Below, piece by piece: positions 12,139-24,411 of a DNA stretch of 64,000 nt. Source of the stretch: Cheiracanthium punctorium (taxonomy: Eukaryota; Arthropoda; Arachnida; Araneae; Cheiracanthiidae); NCBI GenBank assembly GCA_038373885.1, contig JAWZYV010012390.1, forward strand, positions 124,001 to 188,000. Direction: 5' to 3'. Position 1 is the stretch's first letter. Every line of letters starts with the position of its first letter. Position numbers and translations under genes: made by a program. The notes beneath the pieces were generated by a model, which did no database searches, was not told the origin of the DNA, and was given only the letters and a program-made list of their open reading frames with translations.

Positions 12139-14115
12139 TATATAAACTAATGTTTTATTGGTGTAACTTTTGACACGAATGATAGCATTCAGTACTTTTT
12201 TTCAAAAAAGAGCAACTTGAATTACTACATTTCAGATGAACTTAAGTATATGCCGATCAAATTAGTTTTGCTTGATGTACTCAATCTAATACTATCTTGT
12301 GAAAAAAATCGGCAATAACTTTATCCCTAACACAATATATTATATAACAAAAAATTGCCTCTTTGAGTTTATTAAAATGCTTTTCTTGTCGTTACTGGTA
12401 GTCTTAAACAGGTGAATATTAAATATTCCCTGTGAAAGAGACTCATTCACTCCGAGATCTCACTATCTTGAATGTTTTCTTGAGAAATAAACTTTCATTA
12501 TCAAACATGAATTGCTTCGTTTTCCAGATCATTCCACCAAATTCTCTCGCAGCTTTCGGATATTAAATGACAACATCTTTGCTTTCAAGTTAGAAATACC
12601 TTTTGAAAACTTCTGACAGTTATTACCTAGACACCCTAATTAAGAGGCGTGAATTAAAATACTTAAAAATCCATTTTACTTAAGCTAATAATCTTAAGCT
12701 AATTTCAGTTTAAATTTCCACAGGGGTCATCTCTCTTTCGGTAATTTTAGAAAAGAAACGATAAAAATCGTCTTATTTAAATATTGAAACAGTTTAAAAT
12801 TAATTTACTTTTTCACAGGATATTGCGAAAATTTCAACAAACCTGTCAGTGTCAATAAATATTTACGAAATTGATACTTGCCTTTAAGAAAGACATTTAC
12901 CTTCAAGAGGGGTGTGTATAAAATAAATAAATGGAGTTTTTAAAATATTACTACTGTACCAAAATAAATTTATGTACAGGTATGTTTAACAGGGCATCCT
13001 ATCTAGAGAGGTTTATAGGAATGTAAGGCATGTCTAAAGGATTCAGAACCCCATAGTCAAATACTCAAAGAGGGTAATTTTCATATATTGGTTAGTAAAT
13101 ACATTTAAAATGGTATTAAAGTGTTAATTATCTTTTTAAGCTGAATTTTATAGCAAATCATTTTATTCTTCGAAAATTGCATCATATAAAAAAATAGATA
13201 CAGATGCATTTAATACCTTTCTCTTGTTGTGCGTGATCATTCGAATCGACTGATAAACAATCGGCGAATAAAATGATACTGCAAAAGACTTGAAACTCTG
13301 AAAAAACTCTGAAATGCATATTTGCATCGTATTTTTCACTGCAGCTTTAGAGTAAAAGCTAAATTTCTTACGCAAAATTTCACATATAAAATATAGTTTT
13401 TAATAACAAATGATTCATATCGTGAATAATTAAAATTTCAGATATTACTTTGAAACTGCGTGTGTTTGTAAAAAATAATTAGTTATTCACAAAACAGATT
13501 TCGGAAATTTAGCTTACACTCGTGGCCATCGAGCGAACGTCTTTATTCATGCAATTACGGATTAAATATTTAGAGCCTATTTCCATCACATTCTAAAATT
13601 TGTGCTCACTTCTCCAATGATAAATAGGTTTCAGGAATCTATAGTGAAGAACTGATGTCTTTTTCTAAATTGATGAATAAAAATAGGAAGATTTCCAAGT
13701 GTCACTTAATTATCCCTAATCATTTTGTATGTATAAAATTGGTTAGTTCTGAAGTTGTCTAAGATCGCTTTTAATTTTCTTTTCAGATCTAGAATTTTGC
13801 CAATAGCTGGTTACAATAAAATATGAAGAACGCTATTTTCTGGGAATCATGCGCAGGCAAATGAGTGAAATTTCACTTGAGATAGCTTTTATAATTTACA
13901 CAGTTTAAAACATAAATCTCAAAGCTATAGCTGTAAATAATTTAAATCATTCCAAAAGAAATTTAGTTTAAATGTTTGGTTTGGAATTACTGGCTATCAC
14001 TTTATAGTAAAAAACGTTTTTTAGTACCATCTGACAAGCAGAGCTTAATCAGAGCTTTTAAAATTTATCTGTGACTACTTGACGTTTTTTCTGAACTCGA
14101 AAGAGCGGAAATTAA
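12139..14115. other. AT-rich stretch, no gene seen
   Basis: No coding frame, RNA gene or clear repeat was found between the mariner remnant and the next MITE. Confidence 0.4.
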
Positions 14116-14390
14116 CCCATTTATGCCTAGCGTCCCTTTTTTGGGACGGCATTTTCGCTATCAGTCGAAAACGTCATTTATTTTTCCTAGCCTTTATTCG
14201 CGAGTATTGAACCTCAATTCCACAAAATATTTTAATATGGCCAAGTAGGATGTTGACATTTCAATTTTTATACATAATGATTTTAAATGAAATCATCCCT
14301 TGTTCAAGAAGTTGACATCAGAAATTTATCAATCACTCTGGTGTTAGCAAAAATCGAAGAAAGTCGCAAAAATATCCAGGCACGAATGGG
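14116..14390 (+). mobile_element. piggyBac-type MITE, copy 2
   Basis: This 275-bp copy is flanked on both sides by TTAA (14112-14115 and 14391-14394). Termini and the CGTCCC-T6-GGGACG subterminal hairpin are identical to copy 1. About a dozen differences separate the two, which suggests a fairly recent burst. Confidence 0.88.
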
Positions 14391-14733
14391 TTAATTTGAA
14401 AGAGATCGAGACGCTACACACACATTTCTCCAATTCTGTTCTTGCCGTCCTAGCTTACCACGATAAATTAGTCGTGCGGGAACCATGTGTCTTAATGACT
14501 TAATGAGACTTTTTGTCTGGGGTTTCCTGAAGTAAGAGGTTTACTCTATAGAAGTTGTCAGCATTGCAAGAGTAGAGCATTTGGCTCAACGAAGTAATAA
14601 AAAAAAATATTAATGAACTTTCGCTAACAGCTGCAGTGATTAGAGTTCTTAGGGTAGTACAGACTATGCAACAAGTGTGGAGATGAATAGTTCGGCAGCT
14701 TAGCACATACTTCAGGATTCATAAGTGCTTTAA

Positions 14734-15010
14734 CCCATTCGTGCCCAGATATTTTTGCGACTTTCTTCGATTTTTGCTAGTACCAGCAATAATAGAAAAA
14801 TTTCTGATGTCAACTTCTAGAACAAGGGATGATTTCTTTTAAAATCTTTATGTATAAAAATTAAAATGTCAACATCCTACTTGGTCATGTTAAAATATTT
14901 TGTGGAGTTGAGGTTCAGTACTCGTGAATAAAGGCTAGGAAAAATAAATAACTTTTTCGACTGACAGTGCAAAAAGCCATCCCAAAAAAGGGACACTAGA
15001 CATAATTGGG
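14734..15010 (-). mobile_element. piggyBac-type MITE, copy 3, inverted
   Basis: This is a more diverged 277-bp copy on the opposite strand with TTAA on both sides (14730-14733 and 15011-15014). It lies 343 bp from copy 2, so the pair forms a large inverted repeat. Its hairpin reads TGTCCC-T6-GGGATG, with one arm mutated. Confidence 0.87.
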
Positions 15011-15014
15011 TTAA

Positions 15015-15592
15015 TCATGTAAGGAGACGCTCAGATTTTAGCATCCCCAATTTTTTGAAATACTGATGGTGTTAGAGGAACTCTACTGAAGTAAAATTTC
15101 AAAATATTTCTGCAAACGCTTGAGTATTTCAGAAAAAATGGGATAAAGATATTATATATATATATATGCAAAAAAGTGTTCTGCTGAATTTAACAAAACT
15201 TGTTTCGTAACACAGTTTGGTAGGTTCGTTCTGCTGATTTAACAAAACTTTCTTTTATTCAAACTGATTTATCAAAATGCCTTTTGATTTAAGAAAATTT
15301 TTTGTTGACTTGCAGAACCAATCATTTTTGAAATCGCTCATTAGTGAACTAAAATACTATAAAACTATATAAAAGTATAGATGTATAGATAAAGTTACAA
15401 AAGTTAAATGCGATAAGCTAGAGGTCTCCAACTCTATTCCCGCGGGCATCATAGCTCCCACCGATCGTTTTACGTGTCCCCGCCGCTATGCTACCGTGAT
15501 AAAAATTCAAGCTTTTTAGGACGAAATGCTCAAAATTTGTACATCACCCAATTAATGTAGGTTTCATATTATACTAAATGGGAATTTTTTGC
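15015..15592. other. AT-rich stretch with a short duplication
   Basis: GTTCTGCTGAATTTAACAAAAC near 15178 recurs as GTTCTGCTGATTTAACAAAAC near 15228, and a short (AT)n run lies near 15150-15170. There is no gene. Confidence 0.5.
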
Positions 15593-15775
15593 ACGAGTGC
15601 CTTATAAAAATTTTAACTTTGTATTTGTTTAAACTTAATCTGAGGAAAATTTTAATTGATTTCATAAACATCTGTAACTTCTCTTACGCAAATTGATAAT
15701 TTATTGTAAATGTCTGTAATAATTATTTAAGAAATAAAAACCGAGGTCAGTGGGTTTTTTTCGATTCCCTGTGTA
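15593..15775 (+). repeat. Dispersed repeat R2, copy
   Basis: This copy is more diverged than the 10357-10532 copy but collinear with it: GAAAATTTTAATTGAT core, TTTAAGAAATAAAA, then GGTCAGTGGG and CCCTGTGTA at the end. Confidence 0.6.
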
Positions 15776-16171
15776 GACTTACTGTAAATAGAAACTGTAA
15801 ATTCAGTTGGAAAAAATAATTCGTGCCCGCCCTCCGGCCGGTTTCTTAGAATGAGCTATTAGGTACAGAAAGGTTGGGTTCCCAGTTATAAGTTAGCTGA
15901 TCTCTTAATTAGGCATTTCCTTCAGTTAAAGTGTGTTTCATTTACACCATTTAATTTTTCTTTTTTTTTTACATTCTGTTTTTTTTTTCTGTTATATACA
16001 GTTGTTCTGTAAATGGACAAGAATTTTTTTCTTATATACAACGTAATAGAAGAAAATAAATTTAAAGAAATTCCTGCTTCTAAACTTAGACACTTCCACG
16101 ACGCCCCCACTGCAGGACATCTTGGCTTCGCGAAAACTTAAGCCAGAATACGGAAAAGATTATATTAGCCG

Positions 16172-18763
16172 TAGGGATGGACGCGAGACGCGAGAATTCT
16201 CGCATTGTCTCGCGTTCTCGCATTGACTCGCGAGACGAGACAGGCATTTTTTTGCGAGACGACGCGAGACGAGAAAGAAAAAATTTTGCGGGACGAGACG
16301 CGAGACGAGACAGAGTCTTGTCTCGCGCGAGATTTCTCGCGAGAATTCTCGCATTTTTTTCCGTCTCGCATAAATACGATCTGAAAAGCGACAATTTGCC
16401 TGAAGCCTCTACCGTTTAACTTGCGTCTCCTTCGTTTTCGGTCATGGTATACTATCAGCACTCCACAATACGCACAAACACGTAACATTTAAAATTAGAA
16501 CAGACGAGAGATATACAAAACACACAAAGGAGAGGATAAAGAAAGAGGCGGAAAAAAAAAGAAAACAGAGAAGAGTTGAAAGAAAAATAATAAGCAAATA
16601 AAAAAGGCGGTACGGTATGTTCAAATCTGACCACTTTTAGACGGGGCCCGGGGCATTAAGTTTGGGGCCCCCCTTACTATCCCCTTTTTTACGCATTAAG
16701 CCCCTTTACTAAGCCCCCCTTTTTAAGCATTTTAACCCAGTTTTGACCGCTGTTGTACTCGAAAATTGCATTTCAGTTAACTGTAGTTTTTGTACTTTAA
16801 TCAAATCGCATTTTTCACCCCAAAAAAATATCTCTAACTTGATCTAGTGATAGACAATTAGGTAATACCTATATTATAGAGGAAATTCAGTTTTTCCCCC
16901 ACAATAACTATTTCAGTACATATGAATTTATAATTTAGATAATCGGGATATATATGGGCCCCCTTTTTCTTCAGGGGCACCGGACTACCGCCCCCCCCCT
17001 TGCCCCTGTGATAATCGGGTTACGGGTATATCAGAGAGAGATTAGAAGTAGAGCAACTTGAATTCGCATTGATGCTTAGTCTGAGTAGGTTGAAATATGG
17101 TTGAATATCCTTGGTTGAAATATCCTTGTACCGATATTATCCTCAAGCTTTCCCGCACGTTGTGGCGTGCGTAGGGGGAGGGGCGCCCACCCTGGTAACA
17201 ACTTTCTAGGGGAGGTTAAATCCCTATTGTTGGCCTATTTTAAAGAGATTAAAATGACATTTTTTATTCTTATATATTAATATCGGACGGAAAGAAATGC
17301 AAGCAATTTTTTTAAAAACTATTTCTCTTTTCGTTTATATTATCATGTTTTCCCTTCCTTCGGCTTGCAAAAGTTTTATAAATTTTTTTCCTCCTCATCA
17401 TTTTATCTTGCAGTTGGGTTCCTATTCTAAAATTATCTTCGCTTGTTAGATGTCTTTTCATTTTTTTAAAAAAATCCACACTGGATATGCATTAGGGGGA
17501 TTATGGTTTAATTTTTCTGTAAACAGGGCGACCATAACGACTGTAGTACTATCGCTAAAAAATATTGTGGAAAAGTACAAACGGATAGTCGTCAACAAAT
17601 TAACTGTTCAGTAATTTAAAATATAAACAAAAAATAAGACGTCTATTAACCAACTGAGATACTATAATGAAATCTAAAAATGCACACACGGTAATGTTAT
17701 TGGAAATATTAGGCAAATAATTATAATTATCGTTAATATAATCTTGTTTTCATTAATATAAAAATTACATATATTTTAGAGACTTGAAATTGACATTAAA
17801 GTAAATAGTAGAGATTTAATAAAGACTAAAAGTGTTCTGTTTAAAATTTTTAAGGGTTATCTTACAACCAACTGAACGATAAGTAATGCTAATTTGTTTT
17901 AATATATCCCGCAGTAATTTAAACAGAGGATATTACTTGAACTTTAAAAAAAAAAAATTGTTTTGTCTCATGCAAATATGATTTTAGTAAAATATTCGCT
18001 ACTTTTCGTATGAAGAGCGGGTGCGCAGCTATTTTAAAACAAACGGTTGTCCATTTCATGTAGTGTCTGAGGTATTTAATGCTACAACTTGAACAGTATG
18101 ATGTAGAAATAACACATTTTGAAAGTCAGGAGTTCTCTGCAAACCGCAAAGCTTTTCGCTTTTCTGATCGCGAATGACACTGACGTAGTTTTTTGAGTCA
18201 TTATATTGCAATGATGCCAGGTTAATACTCATGACGCAAACTTTACATCAAGAATCAAATAATTTTGCTTTTATTTTAGATTCCACATCACTGGAATTAA
18301 TTGAAATCACTCATGTTAGGAAAATTTTCGTTTACTACAGTGCGAAGAACGGGCACGCAGCTAGTAAATAAAAATAAATACTATATTTTCGGTGTGACAT
18401 TATATATACGGATTAAATCTCAATTTCTTTTACTTCAAATGCCGATATATGTTGATATAGTTATTAATATATCTACTAATGTGGCGATATGTAAGTAATT
18501 GTTATTATTAATACTAATTTTCAATAAAATCCCAATAATAAGTTAGTATAAAATGGTAACGAAATCGCAGTCCTTAATTTTGCGAGACTCGCGAGACGTC
18601 TCGCGTCTCGCGCGAGACGAGACAGCAATTTCTTTGCGAGACGCGAGACGAGACACAGTGTTTGCGAGACGAGACGAGACGCGAGACGAGGCAGAGGTTT
18701 ACCACTGCGAGACGAGACGAGACAGCCCCGATTCTCGTATCGCACGTCTCGCGTCCATCCCTA
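16172..18763. mobile_element. Non-autonomous hAT element, 2.6 kb
   Basis: The left end is TAGGGATGGACGCGAGACG and the right end is its inverse. Both are flanked by a perfect 8-bp duplication ATTAGCCG (16164-16171 and 18764-18771). The TAGGG terminus and 8-bp duplication define hAT. About 190 bp inside each end is packed with GCGAGAC/GTCTCGC words, plausibly subterminal transposase-binding sites as known for hAT elements. The middle carries poly-C/poly-G MITE-like debris (16640-17010) and AT-rich sequence. No hAT transposase is recognisable. Open frames across the GCGAGAC arrays are artefacts of the repeat. Confidence 0.9.
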
Positions 18764-18771
18764 ATTAGCCG

Positions 18772-20448
18772 GGAATGTACAAAAATGTTGTTCGATATTG
18801 TATAGTTTATAAGTTCTCTAGCTTTCTATTCGAACGGGTGATTGTAATGTACAAGCAGGTAGCGTCCCCTCCGCCAATTTTGCACCTGCTTGGAACTAGA
18901 GATCCTTTATGGGTAGAGATGCGACAATGAAGGAGATTGATCGCCCTGCGCATGCTTAGCCCGCCCTTTTTTTTTTTACCAAGTTAGGGGTTGCTACTGG
19001 TGCCAGCCCATCGGTAATTTCACTTCATGGGCGATTTTTTCGTCCACCTCGCGAGTTTTTTTTTTATCCCCCGCGAGTCTAGAATTACGATCGTTGTGAA
19101 ACAACTGGTGATTCCAGATACAGGTTCAATATTTTATTATCCCTTTACACAATCAGCTGCGGTAACACTCACATGTAGAAGAGTGATTGCTTTTAAGAAC
19201 ACTCTGGACAATAGTAATTAGTTAAGCTGTATTTTAAGTGATTTTTTTAATGAATTGTACAAAATAAGCATTGCCCAGTTTTCTGTACTTCCTAGGATTG
19301 AAAAATATTTAAACGTTTCTAAGCTTTTCTCACAGCAGTTAAACTTTTCCTTGGGAAAAAATGAACTAATAAATAAAAACAACATCAGACATTTTTAATA
19401 ACGTTTATTGATTTATACAAAGTAAGTAATTTTACAAAGTAAGTCTTCACTTTAGATAAAAGCAATTCAAAAGTTTTCAGCAAATTAGCCAATTCATAAT
19501 TCTTTGGCTGAAACAAAATTTGAACTTAAGGGAGATATATTAAAATGAAAGTAAAGCAAACGGCTCTTGAAGAAATATATACTTACTTTTGTTAACTATT
19601 AATACAGTTAAATTTTTAGTGTATATGCCAAATATTTAACGATGTCTTCATTTATTAGTATAACTAATAATATTTTTTTTTCAATTTAAAATTATTTTAG
19701 AAATTCTAATTTTGAATAAAAATAATACGTTATGAAACAGGAACAATGTGTAAATTATTTTTTACTGAACATGGCATAAATAATAAACTAAATATAATAT
19801 TAATAAGTTAAATACTCTACATTAAATTACTTCTGATACAAAAGCTTTGATTAAAATAGTTATTGACCGTATTTAATGTGTTTCTATTAAGTAAAGATGT
19901 ATTTTACACACTAATATATGTATAACTACGTATTAGAAAATTAGTTTAGATGCGTAAATATTGAGTACAGATTGAATAATGTTTTAGCTATATTAAAAAA
20001 TCAAAATCTCCATATTTAAATATGTAGAGTAATATTTTTCAAAAACAGATTTTCAAAAGGATACACCCACATTGAAAAGGAAAGAAAGAAATCACATGGT
20101 TTTTGATTACTGACTAGTTAAGGTTACAATTTTAAAACACGTGATTTCAATTATTATTATGTAAAAATACTGTTTTATTACTTAGAACTTTTGTTTTCTT
20201 ACCTGTCGGAGCATTTAATTTACTTTCTCCGCATGTTTTCGCTTTTTTACAAACACAAGCTTTAGTTTGGCGACAGCCGAAAATGAATCTTATAAGCCAA
20301 CATCAAGGAATATTTCGCCAATCAATCGCTTCCTCAAATACCTCAAAAAACTTGAAATTTCTTTTCAAATAAAGATGGAAACTTTCAGATTACTCTACAT
20401 AAACGTATAATCTATCGATTCTAGAGTATATGCAATACGTTTTAACTA
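18772..20448. other. AT-rich stretch, no gene seen
   Basis: A GC-richer patch at 18830-19090 has no recognisable coding or RNA feature. The rest, up to 20448, is AT-rich with nothing to report. Confidence 0.4.
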
Positions 20449-20456
20449 GAGATGGG

Positions 20457-23400
20457 GAAAAGCGTTATTTTCAAAGAACAGTTGTTCACTGTTCCCGTTC
20501 TTTTTTAAAGAACAGTTCTTTTTCCTGTTCTTTTGAGAACAGGTTCTTTGATTTATCGTAGCTTTATTATGACTATATTTTATTCAATTTAAAAATAAGA
20601 ATATACGTCCTTTTTAACATGTATTATGCTTTAATACAATTGCAAAATGTTTAAAAAAAATTTGCAACCAACACGACTCTGGCTTTCTTTAATCAAGTAT
20701 ATTAACAGTAATTTTTGGTAAAAATATTTTAATTATATTAACGCTCTATAATATAGTGTTAAATATGCACATATTTCTAAAATCAAAATTTTTTCTGTGC
20801 TTTTTATTAACTTTTGTTATCCTTACTCATAGTATGTATGTAAAAAGAAATGGAAAAACTTCAATTCTAGAGAGAATTATTTAGGCCAGGCCTAATTTTC
20901 GATTACTTACCTGAGTGATACAATACTGCTTACATGAGTAAACAATATTTGAGTCTGACAGCTCCTAAAATGGCATAAATTTTATAACTGTTTATTTTGA
21001 TTAGACTATATTGCACAAAGCTTTGGAAGTAGCGGAATCAATAACTTTAAAATCTGTCCAAACAAACGACTTTTTTTTCTATGCATGAGGAAAAACTATC
21101 CAAACATAAGCATAACTAAGAGTTGTACCAGTAAGAGCGCAAAGGAATGATCTGTTTCAACTAATCCTTGAACGGTCTCATACAATATGCCACGTGACTG
21201 CATACCCTTTTCTTTTAGTTTTTTCTTCTTCAGCACTACTGCAGTAAAAGAGCCGGACGCACAACAGGAGCGACCGTTGAAGCTGAACATCTGCAATGAA
21301 ATCCTCCACCCCCTCCTTTCCTAGACTCCCAGTCCACACCATAAATTTCATGATAAAGCGAAAGTAACGCAAGACTTTGACCTTGGATAATGTGCCAGGG
21401 GGCCGTCGGGAAGTACATTACCTCGGGCACATAATATCCACATTATCACAATGCACCTAAGTAACACAAGCTTTTACCCTATAGTCGTAACTCTTGGAGG
21501 AATGGGAGGGGGGGGGGTTGTAGAAGTTTTTTTCGGACTTTCAAACATTTTAATACAAAAATAATAATGATAAAAAAAAATCAAAATACTATAAGAGTGT
21601 TCACTATAACGAAAGCTGGAGAGAGAGCACCCCCTTCAAGGCCGTACCCAGGGGGTCTGGTCCCCCCTCCCCCCGAAATTTAAAATTTTGTTAACAAAAT
21701 AATAAAGTTGAAGTCTTTGTGAAAAATTCAGCCTTTTTCTTTCGTTTGGTCCCCCTCCGAAATTTTTGTCTGGATAAATTTTTTTCTGGATACGGCCCTG
21801 ATCCTTTGTCCCCTATCTAAGCACTCATGCAAGACCGTACCAAAGGGGGTGAATCAGAAAGTCTGCCCCCCCCAATTTAAAATGTTGTTAACAAAATAAT
21901 AATGATGAAGTCGTTTGCTGAAAAATTCAGCCTTTTTCACCGTTCGCTCCGCCTCTTAAAAAATATATATTGTTCCAGGTCTAGCTCCAAGAGGTTATGG
22001 ATCGGGCTCGGTTTTAAAAAAAGAAAAAATCCTTCTTTGGCTACAACTACAAATAAAAATATACGTATCGGGTGGACCTGCCCATTTCCAATGGGGGAGC
22101 CCACAAAATAGTCGATACGCTCTAAGAGCTTAAAAAAGAAAAAAAAAAATGTACAGTTTCAGCTTTAAAAGTACATGCTCCAGCTTAAAAATTAAAGACA
22201 TTCCGTTTAAAAAGCTGTAAGTATCAGGCTCAGTATTGCTCCGACTCCGAGTTAAGAAAATGAATACGACTTTGGCATATAAAATTACATGGCTTCGGAA
22301 ATTCAGCTTAAATGGCTTCAGACCTGGGCCATACCCGGACAAAAATTTCAGAATATATCCTCCACACCCAATTTTCAACTTATGTACCAAGATTTAAAAT
22401 TTTTTTTAACTATTGCGAGAACATTTCGTTCACTTATACATCACTGCAATTCATACCCCTCACCATCCCCACCCCCAAAAAAAATTCTGGCTACGTCCCT
22501 GTATAAATACACCATATACATATACTGTAATAACGTCGAGGGAGAGACGTCCAAACCCATACGACCCCCCCTTTTCTAAGTACGGCCTTACTTCTGACTC
22601 CAAGTCTACAACTTAGACTTGGAGTATTCAGCTCAGACAACAAGTATTCAGCTCAGAACGGAATTAAAACAAAAGAACAGATCAAAAGAACGCCGTTCAC
22701 CCCGTTCACCAGAAAACACTTCGTTTACTCCGTTCCCAAAAGAACACCAGCTCTCTCCGTTCTTCGAAAAAACACCTAGCTCTCCGTTCTTTCTCCGTCC
22801 GCGAAAGAACGCTGAAGTAGGTGTTCCACCTCCCAGTCGTGATCAAAGAACTGGTTCTTTTTCAGCCAATAGGAGAGGTCTCCTCGGAACAGGTTCTTTT
22901 TCAGCCGAAAGGAGATGGCTGAGAGATTATGAAGGGAGAGCGTTTTATATGGAGATAGTGTAATGCTTATATTATTGTTTGACGTTGATAAAATATTTTT
23001 TTTCGATTTATTTCTGTTTCAGACTATCATTTTCTTTATTATTAAATTTTTTACTTTGATTGAAATTGCGTAGTTTGGCTGGAATAATAAAAATTGACGA
23101 ATTGTTTTCCTGTGAGTGCATTTCGTATTGAACGAGAAGAAAGTTTCTTATTCTTAGCCCGGGTCCACTCTAAAATTATGGTAGGTTGAACTAAAAGTTC
23201 TATCCCCCCCCCAGATAATCATCATCGTTATCATTATTTCTCAAAATAGCTAAGATTCTGCAATTACTTAGAATTTGATAAAGCTAAAACTGTGAACTTC
23301 TGTCCCCACCATCAGATACGTAGCCAAGGTGTGAACAGGAGAGGGGGTAGGAGGGGGGGGGAAGGGGTCTGGTCCCCCAGAATTAAAATTTTTCTTAGCA

Positions 23401-23616
23401 AAAAAATATTAATCACGCCTTTTAATGAGAAATTTCACCTTTAAGGCATTTTCCAAAATTTATTTTTGCAACGATCTTGCCTGCCATAAAATTTTGAAGT
23501 GTCGGACCTTAATGAACTGAGAACATGTTTTTGCCGTGATCACTGAACAGGGTGTTCCCGTTCTTTCTTGAGAACAGGTTCAGAAGAACAGGATGTTCAT
23601 TCTTTCCCCATCTCTA
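20457..23616. mobile_element. Non-autonomous hAT element, 3.2 kb
   Basis: The ends are TAGAGATGGGGAAA and its inverse TTTCCCCATCTCTA, flanked by a perfect 8-bp duplication GTTTTAAC (20449-20456 and 23617-23624). Inside each end lie many copies of GTTCTTT/AAAGAAC and GAACAGG, the likely transposase-binding array. A further block of the same words lies in the interior at about 22640-22910. The rest is AT-rich or made of hAT-type MITE debris. No transposase was seen, so it depended on an element elsewhere. Confidence 0.9.
21637..22501. repeat. Cluster of hAT-type MITE ends
   Basis: AAGGCCGTACCCAGG near 21640 pairs with the complement of CTGGATACGGCCCTG near 21800. A diverged copy begins near 21833 (AAGACCGTACC), and a CTGGCTACGTCCCTG end lies near 22487. 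These match the CAGGG.CGTA.CCAG style of termini seen at 6868-7035. Boundaries and duplications are too eroded to fix individual elements. Confidence 0.5.
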
Positions 23617-23849
23617 GTTTTAACTAAAAATAATGAGAAAAACTCTCAAAACAAAGGAACAGCGTTTCGCCCAAAGTATTCGGATTTCTACAAATTTGGT
23701 ATTTTGTCAATTAAATTCGTCATTTTAATACATAAAACTTATACGATAGAAATAAGCAAACAAATCTTAGCAAACATTAGGTAAAATTGAAAGAATCTTA
23801 TTTTTATTTTGCTGTTAATAATCTTTTATTTCACGAACTCCTTCATGCG

Positions 23850-24360
23850 CTATGCTTCTCCCATTGACGAAAGACTCAAAACTGCCTCGGGTGGAAAAAA
23901 AGGCTTCTTGTCCAATCAGCGGCTGACTTGCACTTGTCCAGTCTCTTAGGAATAAAGGGTCTCTACTTGGAACAAGATGATGAAATCCCCAGCGAAAGGG
24001 GAGAAATGTGGACATGCTTGGCGGCCTCCGACCCCTAAGGGATTGAACCCTTGGGAAAGTGACCAGAAGGGCTGGAGAGAGGAGAGCTTGCCGAGATCTC
24101 GGAGAGAGAGTTCCAGACTTGACACGTCTGGGTTGCTCGACGTTTTGTTATTTTTCCTCGGAAAGAGACCGGGAAACGACCACCAATTAGCCGAGACCTT
24201 TGGGACGAGACATCCTGTCTCGTGGACGAACCTTGATTGTGGCTCCGGACAGTTCTTCGAGCAGCGAACCTACATCTTCAGGCGGGACAATTTGATCGGT
24301 TTATTTTTGTGCTTGTACGACTTATTTAATCAAGAAAATTTGTATTATTGTTCCTAAAAA
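23850..24360 (+). other. Possible LTR or leader of the gypsy remnant
   Basis: This GC-richer block lies directly before the gypsy integrase remnant and has an open frame of 126 codons (23977-24357) without any known domain. Position and composition would fit a decayed LTR or 5' region. I cannot match it to the sequence downstream of the integrase, so the call is weak. Confidence 0.3.
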
Positions 24361-24411
24361 TATTTCTATTGTTACATCGAGTCTTTCCGATATTTAAATT
24401 TTTAGCGTACT

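Noticed and set aside
16086..16488. Overlapping open frames of 60-107 codons on both strands, rich in Arg/Ser/Asp
   Set aside because: They are translations of the GCGAGAC/GTCTCGC array of the hAT end; the same occurs at 18521-18768 and 60325-60698.
22619..22963. 114-codon open frame, Ser/Pro/Arg-rich
   Set aside because: It spans the GTTCTTT/AAAGAAC repeat block inside an hAT element, and its composition follows the repeat.
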